Part shown: positions 48,600-61,084 of the stretch, piece after piece | How the letters are laid out: the number at the start of each line of letters is the position of its first letter | Position numbering within the stretch: the first letter of the stretch is position 1 | Assembly: GCA_033002965.1 (NCBI GenBank) | Contig: JAURVB010008778.1 | Span: 1 to 64,000 of the forward strand | Source: Piper betle | Taxonomy: Eukaryota; Streptophyta; Magnoliopsida; Piperales; Piperaceae | Direction of reading: 5' to 3' | DNA length: 64,000 nucleotides | Notes under the pieces: model-generated | Databases searched by the model: none | What the model was told of the DNA's origin: nothing | The model's input: only the letters and a program-made list of their open reading frames with translations | Made by a program: the position numbers and the translations under genes

Positions 48600-51500
48600 A
48601 AACATACCAATATTCGTTGAAAAAATAAAATACTTTTTATATAATCAGAATAGAATATAGATTCCAGGACATATATTTTTTAAATTTGATTATTTTAATT
48701 AATTTAATTCAAACCAAAATATCAATACCTATTCGGTTGATGAGCAGCTCTAACAAAAACAGAAAATTAATTCAGATTCCCTTTTCACGGTATTATGCTC
48801 GCTCAGGTCGCCCCCGATACACACACATCAAACAAAACTTAATCATATTGGAGCAGGGCAAGCGAACGTACTACCTCTCGGCTCCATAATTTTGTTTTGG
48901 CAAGTAGTTAAAAACATAAAACTTCAGAATGTGGCAATTACCGGGCGCGTGACCCGTAAAAAGAAAAAGCGCCCCGGTCGGCCGACCAACCGATTAAATT
49001 CAGGCTCCAGAACTTCATGTGCCTGTTTAATCAATGTAACGCCCGGCGCTTGACCTACATCCTGTTTGAGTCGACATTTGGCCTGCGGCTGTGGTGCACA
49101 CCCAGGGTGCAGTTGAGGTTGAGGGGTCTACAAATTTTTGTTGGTTCACACAAAGAAAAATCTCAAAGTATGGGCTAACAGATTTGACTTGCAACAAACT
49201 AGAGTAGTCGTCCAACCCTAATGTCTATTCGTGTCTGTTGCCGCCATTTACGTTGCTGTTGTCCCATCCCGCCAGTGCGGCAGCTTTCCAACATCAGTCC
49301 TCCTTCCTCTCCCATCCGTCAATCGCTGTGCTTCTGTCGCTCCCTGCCCCATACTCCTAATTCAACAAAAAGTTAATAATTTAGACTTAAGCCTGCCGTC
49401 ATTATAAACAGAATAGTAAATATTTCAAATGAACTAATATAACAGTGAAAATTTTCAAGTACCCTAAATCAATTAAAATTAAGTATGTATGAGTATTAGT
49501 TAAAACTCTTATATCATTCCCACAACTATTCTCTCAATCAATATTGTGATAACTCATGTGAACAAGTAATTAACTCGACATGCATCCCCAATAACTATTC
49601 CCATGGCAAATTATATATACACATATATATATATATAAATCATGCAATATATTTTGAGATTTAAAATAGGTCCATCCCATAGTAAAAGAGTGTACCTAGG
49701 CAGTAGGTAATTCACACTATTTTTTCACTATTAGATAGACTTTAAAATAAAATATATATATTTTGAGCTTTATCTCATGTAAACAAGTGCATGTAGTTTA
49801 TACTATACTATTTTTATGAGTTAATAAGTACTTGTGCCGTTTTTCACCGGTAAATAGATATTGAGTATGAAATGTTTATCTTATAGTCTATCTAATGGTA
49901 AACGGCGGTCCAAGGGAGCTGCCTGCAAATAGCTCGTACTAGATTATTTTTATGAGTTAGTCTAGTATAAGTTGTCTGCATGCAACGTAAGCCATTTTTT
50001 AAGTTAAATAGACTTTGAGATACAAAATGCATATCTCGAGATATATTGAAGGAGTGGTTTGCAAGTAGCTCATATTAAATTATTTCTATATGGCTAGTTC
50101 TATATTTCAACGGTTAGTTTCCATTCACGAGGAAGATAGATTAGAAGAGACAAATTAATTAGACCGTCGCCAATTCGGAGCTATCCACTGCCTCCGAACT
50201 ATTGACGGCATCACGAGAAACAAAATGGCCCGTGGTCATAATCATATATGGACCATTCTCCCGGGTTTGATCTTTTTTCCGGTGCAGAATGATTTTTTAC
50301 TAACTCGATCCCAATTGGCTTATCGAAGTGGGCTCCTGCATCAAAATGATAGGAAACATACAACTCCGTCCATCAAAATTGTATAATATCGTTTTCTATC
50401 TTAATTTATGTCGAGCCCCACTTGGGACACTTCACATTATTGGAAATATGTCACAATTCTAATTTTTATATGCATGTGACGGTGATTATCCAAAGCGCGC
50501 TCAAACCACACACTACTAATTGCAGTGTACAATTAACGTATACAATTGATAGTTAAACAAGCCATGCTGCTGGCCGGACCTGCATGGGTAGTACTAATCC
50601 ACATACACCCAAGTACATTTATAACGTACGTATATATGTAATCTGCAATATATATAGTAGCTAGAAGTCATCATCCACCTTTGTTGTAGCCATATTAAGA
50701 GGAGAGGGCGGTGGCCGAGTAATAGGCTAACAAATTAAAATAGTAGATAGCCAGATTATTCAATATACGTACGTTCTATAATGTGACGAGATAGCTTCCT
50801 ACTCTATATATGTGTCATTAAATCATTCCATGTGCAGTATATGAAACTTATAATCAGTTCACATGTGTTTTAAGGATAGGTCTGCTGCCATAGCATGAGT
50901 ATCTTATTCGATCTTAATTTGTGAAGACGGGGAATCAGAATCCCCTGTGCCGGATTTTCTTTACACGCTACTACTGTCTTATTATATTAGAAGAGATTTT
51001 TTTTCTTTTCTGTGAACATCTCGTCGCCAGATTGACCTTCTTATGGGCAAGAATAACTCGTAGTTTCAAATTAATTGTTTTTTACTCCAAATTTTTTTCA
51101 AATCAATTTTATTATGTAGTCTTTTTGTCAAATTTTATGAATAATTTTCTATGCATTAATAAATTTTAAAATTGACTCTCTGAATTAAATAAAAAATTAA
51201 AATTATCCAATAAAATATATTAAAATTTAAACTTAACTATATTAGTACCTTAAAATAATATAAATTATATATTTATCAATTGAAGTGCCAAAAAAAATAA
51301 TATGTACTAATTTCATATATCATTTTATTGGTTAAATTGAAAAAAATAATAAAACGGCTTTAAGTTGACTTCAACTCCACTCAATAGCCTCATGCATGCC
51401 AAATTGAGTCTCTAAGTCTCAAATTTTTAAAATATGCTTCATCGTACACCCAATAATTTATGTAGTTATCCGGCTAAAAAGAAAAGAGCGAGTACGTCCT

Positions 51501-53084
51501 TGCTTCATGGTCTAATAGTGTTACTTGCGTTTTGTGAGCCAAATGGGCTTGGATAGGAGTGAGCTCGTGATCTGCTTTGTGATAACCCAGATGATGCAAA
51601 AGTTCCAATTTCCAATCCATCATGTACTTAATTACGTACGTCTATTCACAATATAAACAGCAGATTGATTTTCTCATAATAGTCATAACCCATGAAAACA
51701 CCTCGTAAATCACGAACTTGGAAGTGAAAACTAAGCTTTTAATCGTGGAAGATCATAGATACAGATCATAAATCACAATTTGCAACCTGAAATCATTAAT
51801 CTAGAAAATAAGATTTCAAAGCATCATTCAATAAAATTACATACATGAGTTTATTTTATATTATGCTGATTAATCTTCTCCATCTTTCGCCATGTGGCAG
51901 GAACTTAACTTTTTTATGACATTTAAAATAATATAAGTTATATTTTAGAAAATATTATGTGATATATTGATAACAAATTATGTGAAGAAAAATCAGAATT
52001 TTAATAAACAAACATGATATGTTTTTGGTTTGTTACTTTAAAAATGGGTACTAAGAAAACACTGACCCAAACCCATTATTTTAGGGTCGGATAGGGTACC
52101 TGAGGCCCAATGGCCATCCACGATTGATGGTATTCACAAGTTTTATATTGTATTGCACTTGACCGGTAATTCTATTATTTACACAAGGAACATATTTAAT
52201 GGTAATTTATGATCTATTTAAAGCTCAATGATATTTTTTTACTTAATGATCTGACCGCTCCCGACCAATCCAGCGGCTAAGAAGTAGGTGGGGCGAGGGT
52301 GGTTGGATCATGGCCACCTTTGACAATTGGCCAGAATCTAATGGGCGGGCCGAATCCAATCGCCCCTTGCTGGATATGGGCTACGTGCAACGAGAACAGG
52401 CCGCCAATGGGTCAGTGTTCTATTCTAAGGAAGGGTTAATTTTTTTTTTGAAAGTTTGGTGGGTTTAATTTTCTTAACAACCTAAATTAATTTTGAAATA
52501 AAACCCAAACTCAAGTGAACATGAAATTATACTATTGGACTATAAATAGTACAGAAACTACAATTAAATCCGGAATAAGGCATTATTTTACTATTAAATC
52601 ATAAAATTTTTTTGACGGTCCTTTGGTTGGTTGGCATGAAAATTTGTAAATGAAAAAAGCTTCCATAGACAATGGAAATGTAATGAAATAAAATAACAAA
52701 AGTTTAAAAAAAGTTTATATGTTAGATAGAATAAATATGAAATAAAAATTAAATATTTCTTTCCTACACATCTCACAAAATTTCCTTTAATTTTTTATAG
52801 TTTTACAAAAATATATTACTTTGTAAAATTTTTACGAAAAATTGTTTTGACTGAAAATAAGAAATTTTTTTACTAAATTTCAGAATATTCAAATAAAAGG
52901 AATTTTTTGACCTATAAATTTAAATCTTATTTCTTGCAATTTCAAGAAAATTAAATAAAACCTTAGATAGTTTAATTGCCACGATAGTACAAGAATAAAT
53001 TTGTATGAACAACAAATGCATAGGAAATATCTACTATAAGATCCCCACCCCCCAATAAATTGCTTAGTCAATCAAATTAGTTGG

Positions 53085-53665
53085 TATTGTATTTAATAAA
53101 TATTGTGATAAGATCTAATATATTAGTGATAATAAATTTATAATTTTGAATTTAATTAATCACTATTAAAAAATTAACCAAACCCGTCACTTTACACTAA
53201 TTGAGCTGGATTGTTACCACTAATATGAGAAGATTAATCACGGTTGAACTCAGGGTTGTGTTGGATAATAGAGGTATGTTTAAATATAGATTCATATTAA
53301 GATTATGAACTATAAAAGTAATTTTAGGGATGAAATTTTTTTAAGGTAGATGGACCATAAAATCCCTTTCAATTAAATAATTAATGTAGGGACTTTATTG
53401 CATAATGGAAGTATGCTTAAATATAGATTTAAAATAAGCTTATGAACGATAAAAAGTAATTTTGGGGATAGAATTACTTTAAAGGAGTGAAATATAAGAT
53501 CCTTCCGAATTAGTTAATTAATCTTGCATCATGTACTTAAGAAGTAAGATTTAATATATTAATAAAGATAAACTTATAATCTTTAATTTAATTAATCATT
53601 ATTAAAGAAATAACTAAATTTATTAGTTTGCATTATATAGGCCAAATTGTTACATTTATAATTAA
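53085..53665. repeat. Nested direct repeats, order A-B-B-A
   Basis: Unit B, containing 'taaatatagatt', 'attatgaac.ataaaa.gtaattt' and 'ataaaatccctttc'-like words, occurs at about 53265-53395 and 53395-53520. Unit A, containing 'gatctaatatatta', 'ataaatttataattttgaatttaattaatca.tattaaa', occurs at about 53105-53185 and 53545-53620. All copies are in the same orientation and roughly 80% alike by eye. Confidence 0.65.
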
Positions 53666-53867
53666 AATATGACGTAATATATTATAACAATTCAAGGGTG
53701 TCTTATATGTTATTCACGATCTTAGAGTTTTTTTTGCATAACTACTTAATAACCCGTAGTTTGATTAAAAGAAATATTTAAAGTTTAATCGTACCTATCG
53801 AGGTTAGTCTTAAAATTGACTAAACTTAACAAATATTTTTAAAACAATTTTTTTAAAACAACAAATA

Positions 53868-53872
53868 CATAA
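53868..53872. repeat. Left target site duplication of the gag-protease element
   Basis: cataa, identical to 56532-56536. Confidence 0.85.
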
Positions 53873-54275
53873 TGGTATGGAATAAAGTGAGTAGAACCAG
53901 GCGTTACGGGGGCATTGCGAGATCCATGAATTGAGGTGAATAATGAGAATAAATTGTAAGGATGAATTCAGGTGAGATAATGAGAATAAATTGTAATGGG
54001 GAAAACTAAGGCAGTGTGGCTATATAAGGGGGGAGAGACTGATTGTAAGGGACATGACTTTTGATGAATTGAAATCTTTGTTTTCTTCTTATCTTTGTTC
54101 TTTGTTTTCTTCTCCTATTTTCTAGGAGATCTTCCTGGGAGCAGGGTTTAACCACTGTCCCATCCTCCATCATCTCAACCATTTCAAACTCCCTTCAGAT
54201 TCCAGATCAATCGTCTCCTCCATGGCAACCAGCCAAGCTAGGGGAACAAGCGTAGGAACTAAGGGGAAAGAGGTT
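53873..54275 (+). repeat. 5' LTR of the gag-protease element
   Basis: It starts TGGTATGG and has a TATA box (tatataag, 54021-54028), preceded by two tandem copies of a segment of about 38 bases containing 'gataatgagaataaattgtaa'-like words. It ends near 'aaagaggt'. Compared with the 3' LTR, most differences are one- or two-base length changes in short runs, rather than substitutions. Confidence 0.85.
54021..54028 (+). promoter_or_regulatory. TATA box in the 5' LTR
   Basis: tatataag follows gtggc; the identical motif is at 56250-56257 in the 3' LTR. It probably sets the U3/R boundary about 30 bases downstream. Confidence 0.6.
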
Positions 54276-54284
54276 TGGTATCAG
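54276..54284 (+). other. Primer-binding site for initiator tRNA-Met
   Basis: TGGTATCAG is followed by cagtc instead of the usual AGC, so nine bases of the standard site are kept. Confidence 0.75.
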
Positions 54285-54285
54285 C

Positions 54286-56087
54286 AGTCAGACGTGTCGA
54301 GGGAGGCACGAATCCATCACCAAACTCGATTGAATGATCTCACATTAAACAGATTCAGGATTACTTGATTACTGCTGTTGCTGAAATTTCTACAAAACTC
54401 GACATGTTAATGCAATCGAGAGTTGAGGTTAGGGGGAATCTGGATAATCGTGAGGGAATTGGGACATCTCATATGAGAGTTCCTGTTGGGTTGGATATTG
54501 ATGATCAATGGCAGGATAGTCGAAGAAACACCCAAAGGGACGAGCAGGTGAGGATGTCGGAGGAAGGATTCCACACGCTAGACTTGGAGAGGAATTTCCA
54601 ACCATGTCTTCAGGGGGAAAGTTTCAGCAAGAAAAGCACAGATCAAGGGTGGAACCTGTTCGTCATAATGTCCAGGAGGGGTTTCATCAAATTGTGCAAA
54701 TTGAGGACTGCTTGAAGGGATCCAAACTAAGCTTTCCTAAATTTGATGGGGCAAAGGATCCCATCTCATGGTTTAGTCGAGCAGAGAAATTTTTCAAGTT
54801 GCACAATATCCATGAAGCATTGCAAGTCGAACTAGCAAGCTTCCACTTGGAGGACGACGCCCAGATTTGGTTTGATATGCTGCAACAACATCAGGAAATG
54901 GTTTCTTGGCAGCAGCTGAAAGAGGCCATGAACTTGCAGTTTGGACCCTCGGATTATGAGGATTTTTACGGCGATCTCACTCGATTATCTCAGGATTCTT
55001 CAGTCCAAGAATACACTGCTCGATTCAATAGATTGGCGTCAAGAGCTGGACATATGACCGAAAAACAGAAGATTAGCAGTTACACTTGTGGTCTCAAGTC
55101 CCAGCTGCGAATGGAGGTGAAAGCAAGAAAACCGGAGACTTTATTAGATGCACAAGGACTCGCAAGACATTTAGAGCATCATGTGAGTCAGAGATTGCAT
55201 ACATATGGAAGACAGACGAGAGGAAATTTTCAATCCACAGCTGTTTCCTCTCAAAGGGAACACAGTTCAGAAAGCAACAAAGATGAAGTAGCCATGGGTG
55301 CAGACTTGCAATCTAAAAAATAACTCCAGGCAGGAAATTCAGTGTCGAACAGTTGCAAGAACGGAAAGCAGCAGGACTATGCTTCAAATGTGATGAGAAA
55401 TTTTTCCCTGGACACAAATGCAAGCAGCTATTCAACATTGAAGTCGTAGGGGAAGATGATCTTTCAGAACAAGATGATAGTGAGCAGGAAGGGGATTCAA
55501 AGACTCAGGCAATCTCAGTTAATGCATTAACTGGTGCCTCCACAGCTAATACTATGAGGTTATTGGGAAACGTGAGAGGACACCAAGTAACAGTGCTAAT
55601 TGATTCGGGAAGCTCACACAACTTTTTAAATACCAGTTTGATCCAGAAATTGAAGCTGCCGGTGCAAACAACCAAGGGCATAAAAGTTCAGCTTGCTACT
55701 GGCAAGAGAATAAAATGTGGAGCACAGTGTGTGGGCATTGAGTTAGATCTTCCTGGGTATACAACGGTATCGGATTTCTTCATCCTTCCGCTGGAGGAAT
55801 TTGATGTTCTTCTTGGCACCCAATGGTTGAAGACATTGGGACCCATACTATGGAATTTTGAATTCCTTACCATGTCGTTCACTGAAAAAGGCAAAACAAT
55901 AGAGCTGCATGGCCAGCCTATACCCCTTAGTCCGTTGGGTGATAAGAAGAAACCATCACATTCATTATCAACTCGAAATCATGGGTTGTTAATGACTTTA
56001 CAGGTGGTCCACTCCATCCCGCACTTCCCTTCTACTCCTCGACTGGCGACTACTTTATGTTCAACCTTGGGGACAAGGTTCTTGTAA
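54286..56087 (+). pseudogene. gag-protease reading frame of the retrotransposon (frameshifted)
   Basis: The frame is read in four segments. Capsid-type gag (SKLSFPKFDGAKDPISWFSR, AQIWFDML, YTARFNRLAS, SYTCGLKSQLRMEV) spans about 54715-55160. A zinc knuckle with CFKC and GHKCK is at about 55380-55415. The aspartic protease has the active-site triplet DSG at 55602-55610, inside VTVLIDSGSSHNFL, and ends with the FDVLLGTQWL segment. The frame changes fit one missing base in AAA (54347-54349), GGGGG (54613-54617) and AAAAAA (55315-55320). No reverse transcriptase follows. The Met codon at 54222 lies inside the LTR, before the primer site, and is not the gag start. Confidence 0.85.
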
Positions 56088-56096
56088 AGGGGAGGG
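56086..56096 (+). other. Polypurine tract
   Basis: aaaggggaggg lies three bases before the 3' LTR start at 56100, the expected place for the plus-strand primer. Confidence 0.8.
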
Positions 56097-56099
56097 TAA

Positions 56100-56531
56100 T
56101 GGTATGAATAAAGTGAGTAGAACGAAAGGGCGTTACGGGGCATTGCGAGATCCATGAATTCGAGGTGAATAATGAGAATAAATTGTAAGGATGAATTCGA
56201 GGTGAATAATGAGAATAAATTGTAATGGGGGAAAACTAGGAAGTGTGGCTATATAAGGGGAGAGACTGATTGTAAAGGACATGACTTTTGATGAATTAAA
56301 TCTTTGTTTTCTTCTTATCTTTGTTCTTTGTTCTTCTTCCTATTTTCTAGGGAGATCTTCCTGGGAGCAGGGTTTAACCACTGTCCCATCCTCCATCATC
56401 TCAACCATTTCTCCAACTCCCTTCAGATTCCAGGCCAATCGTCTCCTCCATGGCACCAGCCAAGCAGGGGAACAAGCAAGGAACTAAGGGGAAAGAGGTC
56501 ATCGTCGACCTTGGTGAGGAAAATCCTACCA
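56100..56531 (+). repeat. 3' LTR of the gag-protease element (432 bp)
   Basis: Its ends TGGTA and TACCA are perfect inverted repeats. It contains the full tail after 'aaagaggt' that the 5' LTR has lost, and is followed by cataa (56532-56536). The short open frames inside (56281-56540) are LTR shadows. Confidence 0.88.
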
Positions 56532-58589
56532 CATAACTAGATTTTCAAATATATATAAAAATTTTAACAATGGCATGATTAAAACGAGGAAAAGTCTTGT
56601 TTTTTATGGTAGGAACCCACAAACAATATCTCCAAGATTGGAAATAGTAATTAATACTGCTCCAAAATCCCAGATCTAACAAAACCAAACAAAAAAACAG
56701 ACAAATAATCGTTCAAATTTAAAGTTATTTCCTCGGCATGCGATATTTTGAATGCTTTGTCTCAGGCGAGCCTGCGATATAGCATAGCACGGCGCCCCCT
56801 ATTACAAATGTTTGCTCGATCTCCAAATTGGTCAGTTGTTAGCAAATTCTAAGCGTAAGTGCCTAACTAAATAAACGTCCCTTTGCCTTGTGAAAAACGG
56901 AAAAAAGAAGAAAAATAAAAGCTATATATATATATATTCGAAGCCTCGCAGTTTCTCGGACCGGTCTTCATTCATAATAAAATAATGGAAGGAATGATAT
57001 TGTAAAGTTGACAACGTTGAACGTCCTATTCTTCCTACAGTGGGCGTGTAATATATGATGGAGAGGTTAGACACAAGAACACGCATCTCCGAGGAAGATG
57101 ATTATTAGTCATGTGATGGAGATTAATGCACGTCCGGACAATATCCTTGGGATGGATAATATTTGATATATTATCTGAGCTGTTAACCCAACTTTGCTTT
57201 ATCGGTGCTGAAGGTCTACTATTTTGTAATGTAGAAAAGTTCGCTAAGCCGTTGTCCAGGCGTGGGGACTCTATCACTTTGCCCGATATTCAAAGAGATC
57301 AGGATGAAAACCGCCGCAAATTGGCCCTTGTACGCATTTTCCTTTGTCGTTCTCCACGCCCACTCTTTCACCCCGCATTCAACACGTTTCCTTAGATCGA
57401 ATATTGTTTGTGTTGAAAAGATTAGACAAAGTGGGCATGCGCCAAAACACTGCATTTTAATTAGCTTTCGAAACTTGAGATCGGAGAAGATGAAACTAAA
57501 CATGAAAAAGTGGGTTTTGTATCCTGTGCAAAGGTGCATGGATATTAAGAATTTTCCCTTATCAAAGCGTCATAGGTATCAAACATTGTACGACGCACAT
57601 TGTGTTAGACTCGACGAATATATATAAAGCGGCATCAGATTAATTCAAAGGGGGATCGTGTTCTCGAGTCACAAAAGGGAGATGACTGCTTATTCGATTC
57701 AGAAATGGTTGGAGGAAGCTAATGCCTATTGGGATGCTTGTTCCATTTATATTGTGGACACTGTCGGAAAGATACTCTTAAACACTTGGACGAATGGATT
57801 CTTCAATTGCCCAGAAAACATACATAACTTTAAATTGCCGCAAAAATTATTCTCTATCTAGCAATCATGTGTCTGCTGTTTTAGTTACATTATAAGAGAG
57901 TCTTGGAAGAAACTCGTGCCTACTTTTATCAGTTCATCACAAGTTGATCTTCATTGTTTCCTTTTGATCTTGGCATTGATGTGGTAATGTGTATCTTTCA
58001 TTTATCCATTTATATAAGAATATCAATACATATGAACTAATTATGAGTAGACTTAAAAGTACCCTGAATGTAAATGCGTAGAACCTAATAAATTATTTTA
58101 TTAGATTAAACATGTTGATCAGATCATAACTTAGTCAAATTCTGTTGCGGGAAGGAATTTATGTCATGATAATTAACAAGTACATGAGCTAGAAGTGGAT
58201 GCAGGCGTCGTGATTGCTTCACATCTTGGTCATTGTAAAGTCAAGCCATCCATTAAAGACCAATGTTCCTGTATGATCTTTAGGAATAATTTTTAAGAAA
58301 AATATGATTCTTTGACACTTAAACCGCCTTATTGAGGCTTTTTTCCAAAGTAAGGGGTGGTCCTCCACGATTTATCTTCTAATCTGCCTACACGTTATCG
58401 GTTGCTGGAATATTAAATGTAGTTCTATGTCCCGAGTTAAGAATAACCTTAATAGGCCATCATCATAAAATTCCTCGATCAGGGTTCTCCTCGATGCCTT
58501 TTCTTACTCAGGATCACTGGTCACCAACCGGCCTTATGAATATCAAATCCCTTGTCAGCTTTTATACTATACAAGATATTGCACTCTGA

Positions 58590-59000
58590 GTGACCTGTAT
58601 AGAATAAATTTAATTTTATATATATTTTTTGTTGAATAATTAAATAGACATTAATTATTTAATATTTTAGATATTGCCTGAGATTGATTTTAAAGATATA
58701 TCATATTTAAATGAACAGATGGATTATAATTTTTTTTGATTTATTTTTTTCAAGATAAGTAGACATGCAATTATTAGTAGGAAGTTAAAAATTGAGATTA
58801 GTCGGGTTAAACATGTAGTCTTCTACTATGAATTTTTTTTTTAAATTAAGGTTAACGAAATTTGAACCGTGTCCATGTGTCGGAGGCATTTTTATTATAA
58901 TTTTTAGATTTTTCTTGTATTTTGATTGGCTGATTCTGATATTTTTAATCTGATGCTAATATTGAGTTCATCTTTTATTAATAAGAATAGATTGTCATCT
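58590..59000. repeat. AT-rich dispersed repeat, copy B
   Basis: It contains 'ttaattttatatatat', 'gattgattttaaagatatatca', 'ggattataattttttttgattt', 'tattttgattggctgattctgat', 'ctaatattgagttcatcttttattaataagaatag'. It has the same order as copy A (34801-35050), with an extra middle segment resembling 39180-39310. Confidence 0.5.
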
Positions 59001-60950
59001 AACTCATAAGTACATGCGCTTGGAGAATATTTATAGTCAACCATAGTTTACAAGACATGCACGCAATCTAATTATTTTGTGTTTGGGAAATAGAATCTTG
59101 ATTATATATGGAATGTTAATTAAATTAAGCTGAGGAGGAGCTTTCTACAAGGTCTTCAATTAAGAAAATAGAGCATACTTTAAGCGCCAACGTGTTTCGT
59201 TAATTCATTCGTTTGTTTCTGTAATATAAAGGAGATATATTATATATAAATTATAGGGCACATGCATGTACATGTTTGGAGGAGAACAGAGAAATCTAGA
59301 AGATCTTTCTGCGGCGATGGTATCGATTCAAAAATGAAGAAAAGAGGATCAGGTGGAAGGCTATTATTGCATGAGGAGTTGACATAAATTTTACAAGAAT
59401 GGACTAATAACTCATATATGCCTGTTGCAACCCGGAAAATGCAAGCCCGTTAATTAGCTTGTAACCAACCTAAACTAGCTGCTAATTTTGAAGAATAAAT
59501 ATACCCACAACTTCCAACCAGTCGTTCATCGTCTTTGAAGTGCTTTGCTTGGAAGAGTTGTGAATAAATTGTCTTTGTTTAGGTTTAAAGCAGCTCAGCT
59601 GCCCATGTGAAGGGGAAAAACAGCCGGCCAGCTCTTCTACGTAAAGATTTGGCACATAGTTTTGAAAAGAAGATTTGTTTCTCACGGTAATCATCTTTTT
59701 TTAATTCAAAACACAAGAATCATTAACTTGTTTCACCTTAAAAAATCAAACTAAAGTTAGATGATTTTCGTTAGCTTGGTTTAACTTAAATCAAGAGTGA
59801 GAGTATGCACGAGTCTATTTTACTCCTCAGCCTAGCTTGGGTTGTTTGCTAATTCCCTAGGTTTCTAGTTTGCACTAAACCGAAGGTTTGGTTAATTTGT
59901 TTGGATATGTTAATTAGAATTCAGGACCCATGGAATGCAAGCATATGATACGAGATTGAGGTACATATATAGAATCTAATCCAAATTTTTTGAGCTAATC
60001 CAAAATTTTTAAATTTTAACTCAACGGACCAAAATCTCCTCGAAGAGGAGGAGATTTCAGTGGCCATCGTCACTGATCGGCTGGCAGGCAAAGCACTCTA
60101 TATTGAAAATTTTGTGAATTTTGGTCTCGTTTTTAGAATTTTCGCTCTCCTTTTATTCTTGAAAAATAAAATTCCAAAAGGTTCCGTGCCTATTTCACCT
60201 TGGTTCAACTTATTATTCTCAAAAACAAAAAAGGGATTCCTGCTCATCAGGCTCAAATTAATATTTGGCTTACTATTATTGAAAATATTAATAAAAGCTT
60301 CAAAAGATTTTAATAATTCTATTATATTCCACAAGCAGTTCATTGAGATTGAAAACAATATTTGGTGCAACAAGGGATTAAATGCACTTGGAATAATGCT
60401 TTTTAACACAAGTGACTTCTAATTATGGGAATATTTAATCATTGACTAAATTAAACTCGAGCACGAAATCTAATATTGTGTAAATCAGGAGCTAATCAAG
60501 CATTAACAATATAATTTCTAAGCGTTTAAAGTTTCAAACTAAAGGGGCAAAAGTACATGCATCATCTTGGACCGAACTGGAGATAAGTCGTGGTATGGAA
60601 ACAAGTCAAGCTTGAACAAATCAAATGATGTTTGCCTTGATTATGCTTGATTACATCCTTTGATCAACGAAGGCATAGCCTTTGTTCAAAGTATTATCTG
60701 TTGATCACATCATACCGTTGCATAAGTTGCCCTCAAAACAATATAGCGCAACAAATAAAGAGACAATGAATGACTGATCGTAGTTAATTTCATAAACGAT
60801 CAATGACTACCTTCAAAAAAATAGATATCAAATCTTTATTATTAAGCACTTTAATTCGTTGCATTTGCATGAGTATTCTACAGCTTTTGACAAAGTTCTC
60901 AGCCTAGATTCTTTATAATTTTTACGGCAGCATCTTTTACAATTGCTCAT

Positions 60951-60999
60951 CTTATATTATATTATATTATATTATATTATAATATATATATATATATAT
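60951..60999. repeat. (ATATT)n-(AT)n microsatellite
   Basis: About six ATATT units are followed by nine AT units. Confidence 0.9.
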
Positions 61000-61084
61000 C
61001 CCTTTTCAACTGATTTTTTACTCTTTGATTAATTTGTTATATTGGCATAATTATCTGTGTGTTATATAGTTTCGTTTTTATTAT

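Larger units (their letters stand above)
48191..53867. other. Long intergenic region, no gene seen
   Basis: 48250-48470 is a GGCC/'gatctgg' patch of the type at 41.6-42.7 kb. 48930-49060 contains 'ccgggcgcgtgacccg' and TGTAACGCCCGGCGCTTGACC-like words that suggest an LTR border, without a partner. 53085-53665 holds the repeat block listed separately. The remaining sequence is AT-rich, without coding or RNA genes that I can recognise. Confidence 0.45.
53873..56531 (+). mobile_element. TR-GAG-like LTR retrotransposon (2.66 kb)
   Basis: The parts in order are a cataa target duplication, a 5' LTR (53873 to about 54275), a primer-binding site TGGTATCAG (54276-54284, complementary to the 3' end of initiator tRNA-Met), gag plus protease, a purine tract (56086-56096), a 3' LTR (56100-56531), and cataa again. 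The 3' LTR has perfect TGGTA...TACCA ends. The 5' LTR is the same sequence but lacks about 30 bases at its 3' end. Reverse transcriptase, RNase H and integrase are absent: the protein goes from protease directly into the last few codons of pol (NLGDKVLVKGR in another frame). It is therefore non-autonomous and would need enzymes from a full Ty3-type relative. The gag type and primer site place it among plant Ty3 chromovirus-like elements. Confidence 0.88.

Noticed and set aside
54222..54365. ATG at 54222 as the gag start
   Set aside because: It lies within the LTR, is repeated in the 3' LTR, and precedes the primer-binding site at 54276.
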